Part shown: in pieces, positions 3,954 through 5,158 of the stretch | Layout of the letters: each line of letters opens with the position of its first letter | How positions within the stretch are numbered: the first letter of the stretch is position 1 | DNA from: CAZABG01 sp964460985 | GTDB taxonomy: Bacteria; Chlamydiota; Chlamydiia; Chlamydiales; Parachlamydiaceae | DNA: 5,158 nt | Assembly: GCA_964460985.1 (NCBI GenBank) | Contig: CAYWQX010000062.1 | Span: 1 to 5,158, forward strand | Reading direction: 5' to 3' | Notes under the pieces: generated by a model | Database searches by the model: none | Told to the model about the DNA's origin: nothing | What the model saw: the letters and a program-made list of their open reading frames with translations, nothing else | Program-made: the position numbers and the translations under genes

Positions 3954-5158
3954 TGAATTCTATCTCTTTTTAATTCATTCGACAAACCCTCTTCAGCGAG
4001 TTTGCTAATAAGGTCTTTATAACTGAGGCCGCCGGCTTCACACATCCTTGGAAACAAGCTTTTTTGCGTAAATCCGGGGATTGGATTGATCTCGTTTAGG
4101 AGGAATTTTCCCTCCTGAGTGAGGAAGAGATCGACCCTTGCCATTCCGTCTGCTCGTATGGCTTTATAGGCATCTAAAGCGATTTTTTTTCCTTCCATTT
4201 TTTGCTCCTTTGTTAAGGGAGCTTGATCGAGCACTTTAAAACTATTTGTCCCATATTTTGCGGCGTAGTCATACACTTCACCCGATGAGACAATTTCACC
4301 GGGATTAAAGATTTGCCAAGGTCCTGCGCCCAAGACCGAAAACTCAATCTCCCGCGCTTGAATCCCTTCTTCAATAATTAAGTGGGTATCCATGGTAAAA
4401 GCGTGTTCGATAGCTTGAACAAGCTCTTTTTGATTTTTCACTTTAGAAACACCAACGGTTGAGCCTAAGTGGACCGGTTTTACAAAAAGAGGATATTTCA
4501 AGGCCGATTCAATTTTTTGTATCCATTTTTCGGGCTCCAAATTCCATTCGTAACGAATAAAGTCGACAAAAGGAACCATGGGTATATTTTCATAAGCGCA
4601 TAGACGTTTAGTGAGCGCCTTATTCATAGCGACCGCTGAACTCTCCACACTGCAGCCTACATATCCGACCCTTAAAATTTGCATAAACCCTTGAACGGTT
4701 CCATCTTCTCCGTTGGTTCCATGAAGGCAGGGAAAAACGAGATCGCACTTTTGAACCGCCTCCAAACACCCTTCATCGATATGATCGGTGGCGGTATCAA
4801 AAGAAGAGCCCTCTTCTAAAAGGGTTCTTGCCGCCTCCCCCATCACCCATCCCCCTTGCTTGGAGATGGCGAAAGGATGTATTTCAAAGAGATTCCTATC
4901 GACTGCCTGATAAATATTTTTGGCTGACTTGAAGGAAATTTCATGCTCTTTAGATCTTCCTCCAAAGAGGAGTCCCATTTTAAGGGTGCGAATCGGATAA
5001 GAGAGAAGCTCATCCGAGAGTTTCGTGATATCGCCTGCTCCCATCGTCACAAGCACATCAAAGGGTCTTATCAACTCTGATAGTTTTTGAGCGAGATGGG
5101 CCCGGGGGATGTAAAGGGCTCTATTGCCAAGTGTTTTTAGCAGTGTTTCAGTAGAAAT
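3950..5158 (-). CDS. murC-ddl: MurC-Ddl fusion: C-terminal MurC tail plus complete D-Ala-D-Ala ligase (5' end outside window)
   Basis: The bifunctional cytoplasmic enzyme would add L-Ala to UDP-MurNAc (MurC) and join two D-Ala (Ddl), both ATP-dependent steps of peptidoglycan precursor synthesis. The frame is open to the right edge and shows 402 residues. Residues 1 to about 52 are the end of the MurC C-terminal domain, including DVLVTMGAGDITKL (34-47), a MurC hallmark. The complete Ddl begins at about residue 57. It has GGRSKEHEIS (66-75), PCLHGTNGEDGTVQG (143-157), the ATP-grasp loop KPVHLGSTVGVSKV (227-240), YDYAAKYGT and ARVDLFL with LNEINPIPGFT (354-364). By comparison with E. coli DdlB, Glu71, Ser233, Arg341, Asp343, Glu356 and Asn358 are the expected catalytic and Mg-binding residues, so the ligase should be active. 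A TTG at 5074 could be mistaken for the start, but the 28 codons upstream are clearly MurC. The stop overlaps the ftsQ-like start. The MurC-Ddl fusion is known from chlamydiae. Confidence 0.96.
   Translation of the reverse strand: MSTETLLKTLGNRALYIPRAHLAQKLSELIRPFDVLVTMGAGDITKLSDELLSYPIRTLKMGLLFGGRSKEHEISFKSAKNIYQAVDRNLFEIHPFAISKQGGWVMGEAARTLLEEGSSFDTATDHIDEGCLEAVQKCDLVFPCLHGTNGEDGTVQGFMQILRVGYVGCSVESSAVAMNKALTKRLCAYENIPMVPFVDFIRYEWNLEPEKWIQKIESALKYPLFVKPVHLGSTVGVSKVKNQKELVQAIEHAFTMDTHLIIEEGIQAREIEFSVLGAGPWQIFNPGEIVSSGEVYDYAAKYGTNSFKVLDQAPLTKEQKMEGKKIALDAYKAIRADGMARVDLFLTQEGKFLLNEINPIPGFTQKSLFPRMCEAGGLSYKDLISKLAEEGLSNELKRDRIH

Noticed and set aside
5072..5074. TTG as the start of a stand-alone ddl gene
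   Set aside because: The frame is open for another 28 codons to the window edge, and both sides of this codon match the MurC C-terminal domain, so it is an internal Leu codon of the fusion.

Overview
The window is a compact bacterial gene block in which every supported gene lies on the minus strand, so transcription runs from right to left. The gene content points to the phylum Chlamydiota. The strongest clue is a MurC tail continuing in frame into a complete D-Ala-D-Ala ligase, the MurC-Ddl fusion known from chlamydiae. Close behind it come an FtsQ-like protein, CutA, an RsbV-type STAS protein and MiaA, a set that I recall (from memory, not checked) also clusters in Chlamydia trachomatis around CT762-CT766. 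An ssb gene inside the cluster and a repeat-bearing 400-bp spacer suggest an environmental chlamydia rather than a pathogenic Chlamydia species, but the family cannot be fixed from this sequence.

Layout in transcription order. Bases 5158-3950 hold the 3' part of murC-ddl, cut by the window edge. Bases 3953-3240 hold an ftsQ-like gene that starts on a TTG overlapping the murC-ddl stop. Bases 3237-2911 hold cutA, 2 bp further on with a good Shine-Dalgarno sequence. A 68-bp AT-rich gap with a possible promoter follows. Then come ssb (2842-2450), rsbV (2437-2084) and miaA (2063-1026), with gaps of 12 and 20 bp. Bases 1025-614 are non-coding. Bases 613-1 encode the N-terminal 204 residues of an unrecognised helical protein that runs off the left edge.

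murC-ddl and ftsQ link peptidoglycan precursor synthesis to the division septum. ssb, rsbV and miaA serve DNA replication and repair, regulation by partner switching, and tRNA modification. They look co-transcribed rather than functionally united.

The least ordinary part is the 614-1025 spacer. It holds a 58-bp sequence twice in direct orientation (746-803 and 867-924) and a third, inverted copy (about 947-1001). The second and third copies form a long imperfect hairpin with a 24-nt loop. It looks like a small non-autonomous palindromic element (MITE-like), with an older half-deleted copy beside it. Its core may also serve as the transcription terminator after miaA. No tRNA, rRNA, CRISPR array, transposase or obvious new enzyme system was seen.
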